A stretch of DNA of 53,132 nucleotides from Chitinophagaceae bacterium (GTDB lineage: Bacteria > Bacteroidota > Bacteroidia > Chitinophagales > Chitinophagaceae): contig JAEUVK010000006.1 in assembly GCA_016787135.1 (NCBI GenBank), positions 1 to 53,132 of the forward strand. Reading direction: 5' to 3'. Positions 50,401 to 53,132 of the stretch are shown one piece after another; position 1 is the stretch's first letter, and every line of letters begins with the position of its first letter. A program made the position numbers and the translations under genes. The notes under the pieces were generated by a model that searched no databases, was not told the origin of the DNA, and was given only the letters and a program-made list of their open reading frames with translations.

Positions 50401-52840
50401 TGTTCCCAATGTGTATATAACAGCCACGTTGATCAAACCGCATGAAGTATCCGATATTCCACTGACAGTGGCGCATGGGTTCCAAAGTGTGGCCGTTGAA
50501 GAAAAAAGCCGGAAGATACCTGTGGAGATACTGGCTGCAAGAACTGTTCGTTCAAAGACACACCAGAAGGTAAAAGTTAAAGCGGCGCCTGGAAGCTTTG
50601 TAACATTAGCTGCGGTGGACAATGGCGTACTGCAGATCAGTGATTTCAAAACCCCTGACCCCTATAATTATTTCTATCAGAAGAAAGCATTGCAGGTTAC
50701 AGCCTATGATCTTTACCCATTACTTTTTGCTGAAGTAAGAGGAAGGTTAAGCAGTACCGGTGGCGATGGTGAAATGGATATGGCGAAGAGATCGAATCCA
50801 ATGCCGGCTAAAAGAATAAAAGTAGTGAGTTACTGGAGTGGGATTGCCAAGGCCAATGGAGGCGGAGAGGCGGAATTTGAATTTGATATTCCCCAGTTCA
50901 GCGGTGAGTTACGTTTGATGGCGGTGTCATATAAAGGCTCATCTTTTGGAGCAACCGATAATACAATGACGGTAGCTGATCCAATAGTTATCAGCACAGC
51001 ATTGCCAAGGTTCCTAAGCCCGGGTGATACAGTAAATGTACCGGTCACTTTAAGCAATACAACGGATAAGTCAGCCAGCGTTACCGCTGCTATTACAACA
51101 GGCGGAGCTGTGAAGATCATGGGAGGCAGCAGCCAAAGTATTTCGCTGAACGCAAAAAGCGAAGGGAAGGCGACCTTCCAATTAGTAGCTAATTCAACGA
51201 TTGGTACAGGTAATGTGAAGATCACGGTGAACGGAATGGGGGAAAAGTTTGAGGATGCTACTGAAATATCTGTTCGACCGCCATCTACCTTACAAAAAGT
51301 GACAGGTAGCGGATCTATTGCAGGAGGTACTACCAGGAAACTGACTATCGGGTTAAACGATTTCATGCCGGGCAGTACAGATTATAGCCTGGTGGTAAGC
51401 CGGTCACCGGTATTGGAATTGGGAGAGCAACTTCGTTATCTGGTTCAGTATCCTTATGGTTGCACCGAGCAAACCGTATCGGCTGCTTTCCCCCAGTTGT
51501 ATTACGGGGATCTTGCCGACCTGATGAACCTGAACAAACAGTACAATAAGGTGAATGCAAACACGAATATTCAGGAAGCGATCCGTAAGATTATGATGCG
51601 TCAGCTTTACACAGGAGCAGTCACCTTGTGGGATGGAGAGGGAAGGGAAGATTGGTGGGCAACGATCTATGCTGCCCATTTTCTGCTCGAAGCGAGGAAA
51701 GCTGGCTTTGATGTGGACAATAGTCTGACCGAAACAATGCTGAACTATATCAGTAACCGCTTAAAAAATAGAGAAACGATCACTTACTATTATAACCGTG
51801 ATCAGAATAAAAAGATAGCACCGAAGGAAGTAGCGTATGGGTTATATGTGCTCGCATTGGCCGGCCGTACCAATATCCCTGCGATGAATTATTACAAATC
51901 CAATCCTTCTATACTGGCATTGGACAGCCGGTATCTTTTGTCGGCAGCTTATGCTGCAGCGGGAGATAAAAAATCATACAGCGCCTTATTACCTTCTGCT
52001 TTTGCCGGAGAGGAATCAGTACCGCAAACAGGGGGCAGTTATTATTCTGATGTTCGTGATGAAGCGATCGCATTGAATGCGCTGATCACCGCCGACCCCA
52101 GGAATGCGCAGATACCTGTCATGGCCAAACATGTAGCCGATAAACTGAAGACACGTTACTACCTGAGTACACAGGAAAGGGCTTTTGCTTTTCTGGCTTT
52201 AGGTAAGCTGGCAAGAGCCGCAAACAACTCAACTGTAACGGCTGAAATTAAAGTGAATGGCAAGCGTATTGCCAAAGTAGGTGATGGTCAGTGGAGGGGA
52301 GATAAGAATGCTTTGCAGGGGACGAATGTAGAGATAGTGACAGAGGGAAGCGGGCCGTTATTCTATTTCTGGACAGCAGAAGGCATCAGCACCAGTGGGG
52401 CATATAAAGAAGAAGATAATTACCTCAAGGTCAGAAAGCGTTTCTATGACCGTTTTGGTACCCCGTTATTGTCGAATACATTCAGGCAAAATGATCTCAT
52501 CATTGTGGGCATCACACTGGAGCGATCCTTCTCTACGGCAATAGAAAATGTAGTGATTACGGATCTGTTGCCGGCGGGCTTTGAGATCGAGAATCCGAGA
52601 ACGAAAGAGATACCGGGTATGGATTGGATCAAGGATGCAGCCACACCGACAGCATTGGATGTACGGGATGACCGTATCCATTTCTTTGTAGATGCATACA
52701 ATAATAAACAAACCTATTACTATGCTGTTCGTGCTGTATCACCGGGCAATTATAAAATGGGCCCTGTCAGTGCCGATGCGATGTATAATGGGGAGTATCA
52801 TTCGTACAATGGGGCAGGGGTGATACGGGTCATACAATAG
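47420..52840 (+). CDS. Bacterial alpha-2-macroglobulin lipoprotein with thioester motif
   Basis: 1806 residues. Lipoprotein signal with lipobox LSAC (Cys20). An N-terminal series of MG-type beta-sandwich domains is followed by the MG2 region (YAERDIYRPGEKVNFSVVIR, about 580-600), a bait-like region, and the A2M domain (YWSGIAKANGGGEAEFEFDI, MAVSYKGSSFGATDNTM). The thioester is YPYGCTEQ (Cys1348, Gln1351), inside the terpenoid-cyclase-like helical domain. The C-terminal MG10-like domain ends HSYNGAGVIRVIQ. These proteins trap attacking proteases in the periplasm. Divergent from pbpC as in many Gram-negative bacteria. A terminator follows. Confidence 0.95.
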   Translation: MRIKPFLVPIIAGAFFLSACKRNSISLDFTNANGEVPLLGNLVFRFNQSLVNDSLVNIWDSTDFVSFEPRIPGKFRWESPDQLVFSPSQPLLPATSYKAEVKNAVLKFSKYNSVKGGDAINFHTPGLTLDNSQVIWVSQGESSTSAVPQLDLHFNYLVNPADIKDKLGIEVDGQKATYDLITMSPDNKISVRITSLKMQDKDYEAKVTVAKGLKPESGSNATEEAIITNLSIPSPYVLTIQGVTSEHDGTEGTVHITTSQQLTGENIKALVKFDPEISYTYEPADDGMILRSGKFDMERSYALTITKGLRGKIGGVLKEDNHGSVAFGELEANISFTNSKAVYLSKKGGKNLEVRITNVPKVKLVISKIYENNLLMAQRYGYYPQESSSRAGYASYGEDYEGDYYYEDRSDALLGDVIYEKEIDTRSLPKSNGGRLLNFSQFEDRLPDFNGVYHVMIRSTEDYWVKDSRFISLSDLGLIAKEGQDKIFVFANSIKTAVAVNGVNVSVYSANNQLIGTGVTNNDGVAEIAYSKKDFGGFKPAMIIAKTGDDFNYLPFNSTRVNTSRFEVNGKRNNPSNLDAFVYAERDIYRPGEKVNFSVVIRDRQWNSPGNIPLKMKFLMPNGKELKSFRKSLNEEGSLEGSVDIASSAITGGYTLEVYTSNDILLATKNFSIEEFVPDRIRVNVKLDKASLKPGEFSTLSVNAMNFFGPPAANRNYETEIQVKQKQFSPEKFSGYDFSLVNSTSVFDKEVKEGKTDGEGNATIVYEVPETYSNMGVLQTGFYTTVFDETGRPVSRATSADIYTQDVFFGVKYDWFFYYPLNQPVKFQLAAANKDGNGVISTARIEVIKHEYRTFLTKSGSYFRYESQKEDKLMIENKVTVSGNTMYSYIPRSPGEYELRVYRPGAASYVSRSFYSYGSWGGDNNSFEVNNEGNIDIELDKRSYNSGESVKALFKTPFSGRMLVTMETDHVISYQYLEVSNRSASLDLPLTGEHVPNVYITATLIKPHEVSDIPLTVAHGFQSVAVEEKSRKIPVEILAARTVRSKTHQKVKVKAAPGSFVTLAAVDNGVLQISDFKTPDPYNYFYQKKALQVTAYDLYPLLFAEVRGRLSSTGGDGEMDMAKRSNPMPAKRIKVVSYWSGIAKANGGGEAEFEFDIPQFSGELRLMAVSYKGSSFGATDNTMTVADPIVISTALPRFLSPGDTVNVPVTLSNTTDKSASVTAAITTGGAVKIMGGSSQSISLNAKSEGKATFQLVANSTIGTGNVKITVNGMGEKFEDATEISVRPPSTLQKVTGSGSIAGGTTRKLTIGLNDFMPGSTDYSLVVSRSPVLELGEQLRYLVQYPYGCTEQTVSAAFPQLYYGDLADLMNLNKQYNKVNANTNIQEAIRKIMMRQLYTGAVTLWDGEGREDWWATIYAAHFLLEARKAGFDVDNSLTETMLNYISNRLKNRETITYYYNRDQNKKIAPKEVAYGLYVLALAGRTNIPAMNYYKSNPSILALDSRYLLSAAYAAAGDKKSYSALLPSAFAGEESVPQTGGSYYSDVRDEAIALNALITADPRNAQIPVMAKHVADKLKTRYYLSTQERAFAFLALGKLARAANNSTVTAEIKVNGKRIAKVGDGQWRGDKNALQGTNVEIVTEGSGPLFYFWTAEGISTSGAYKEEDNYLKVRKRFYDRFGTPLLSNTFRQNDLIIVGITLERSFSTAIENVVITDLLPAGFEIENPRTKEIPGMDWIKDAATPTALDVRDDRIHFFVDAYNNKQTYYYAVRAVSPGNYKMGPVSADAMYNGEYHSYNGAGVIRVIQ

Positions 52841-52856
52841 GATCATATTACCTTTG

Positions 52857-52890
52857 AAAAAACAGCCCTGCATATATGGGGCTGTTTTTT
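52857..52890. terminator. Bidirectional terminator between macroglobulin and universal stress protein genes
   Basis: AAAAAACAGCCC and GGGCTGTTTTTT form a long stem around a short loop, with A-run before and T-run after, so it can work on both strands. Confidence 0.85.
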
Positions 52891-52909
52891 ATTGATCGCT
52901 AACCACTCT

Positions 52910-53132
52910 TTATTTATTATGTGACGCCACTGTCATCACTGGAATCTTAGACCCGTAAGACAATGATTTATTGGTTAGCCGGTTCCACAAACCCGGCAGG
53001 CGAAAATCTTTGATGGGATTTACCATGATCAGGTCGGCATTTATCTTTTTAGAAAACTCCAGGGTGCTTTTGGCAAGGTTCTGTCCTTCCAGTAAAAAGC
53101 ATTGAACAGGAATAACAGAGATGCTTTGCACT
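52910..53132 (-). CDS. Universal stress protein, C-terminal part only
   Basis: 73 codons, open to the right edge; the first full codon in the window is GTG inside the protein, so the true start lies outside. VNPIKDFRLPGLWNRLTNKSLSYGSKIPVMTV matches the end of a UspA domain (alpha/beta fold, final strand PVMTV), and FSKKINADLIMV the helix and strand before it. The usual GxxG-x9-GS ATP-binding motif is not recognisable in its standard form. Sequence is too short to say more. Confidence 0.65.
   Translation of the reverse strand, partial: VQSISVIPVQCFLLEGQNLAKSTLEFSKKINADLIMVNPIKDFRLPGLWNRLTNKSLSYGSKIPVMTVASHNK

Noticed and set aside
50830..51366. 178-codon antisense ORF inside the macroglobulin gene
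   Set aside because: Shadow of the conserved A2M domain, whose motifs are clear on the plus strand.

Overview
The window looks like chromosomal DNA of a Bacteroidota bacterium, most likely a member of the Chitinophagaceae or a close relative. The evidence is a type IX secretion C-terminal sorting domain (25267-28527), several families largely confined to Bacteroidota (DUF5916, DUF2807 adhesin head, DUF922, a DUF6728-like mini-protein, ligase-associated PdeM/helicase), promoter elements of the TTTG-N19/21-TAnnTTTG type, and little Shine-Dalgarno sequence. I see no insertion sequence, prophage, CRISPR array, rRNA or tRNA. Most genes are core metabolism and envelope genes in short operons. The accessory interest lies in the regulators, the intergenic DNA and the left edge.

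Left edge to 7.9 kb: a minus-strand membrane protein cut by the window edge has a three-TM module and a prokaryotic YEATS-like domain. It diverges from a four-gene sensory operon (small protein, multi-TM protein, histidine kinase, LuxR-type response regulator). Their shared intergenic region holds three tandem copies of a 16-bp inverted repeat. Next come tgt, a GT2 glycosyltransferase, rsmG and an orphan LuxR-type response regulator. That regulator's promoter architecture is duplicated just behind its own gene, where it could drive a small RNA.

7.9-20.2 kb: M1 peptidase, PepSY-like protein, rsmI, purS-pssA-Xaa-Pro aminopeptidase, pckA, a DUF922 protein, a TonB-C-like protein, a deoxynucleoside kinase, trpS/gatC (divergent), a LolD/MacB-type ATPase and a cobalamin adenosyltransferase.

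20.2-28.5 kb: a six-gene minus-strand operon for non-phosphorylative oxidation of a 6-deoxysugar, best fit L-fucose, to pyruvate and L-lactate. It holds two SDRs, a lactonase, a FAH hydrolase, a zinc alcohol dehydrogenase and a HAD phosphatase; the aldonate dehydratase is absent. Upstream of it lies a large T9SS-exported protein with three FN3-like modules and a CehA/McbA-type PHP domain.

28.8-47.1 kb: a third orphan LuxR-type regulator, followed by another candidate small-RNA region and a 53-codon membrane gene; lpxB, a small membrane protein and surE; a XRE-S24 self-cleaving-type repressor with an operator over its own promoter; a DUF5916 outer-membrane protein; pdeM and its helicase; a periplasmic-binding-fold protein; guaA; a DUF2807 lipoprotein; a Tat-exported small subunit with a GMC oxidoreductase; and pbpC.

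47.4 kb to the right edge: an 1806-residue alpha-2-macroglobulin lipoprotein with an intact CTEQ thioester motif, divergent from its usual partner pbpC, then the C-terminal end of a universal stress protein. Family names rest on motif recognition only; no database search was possible.
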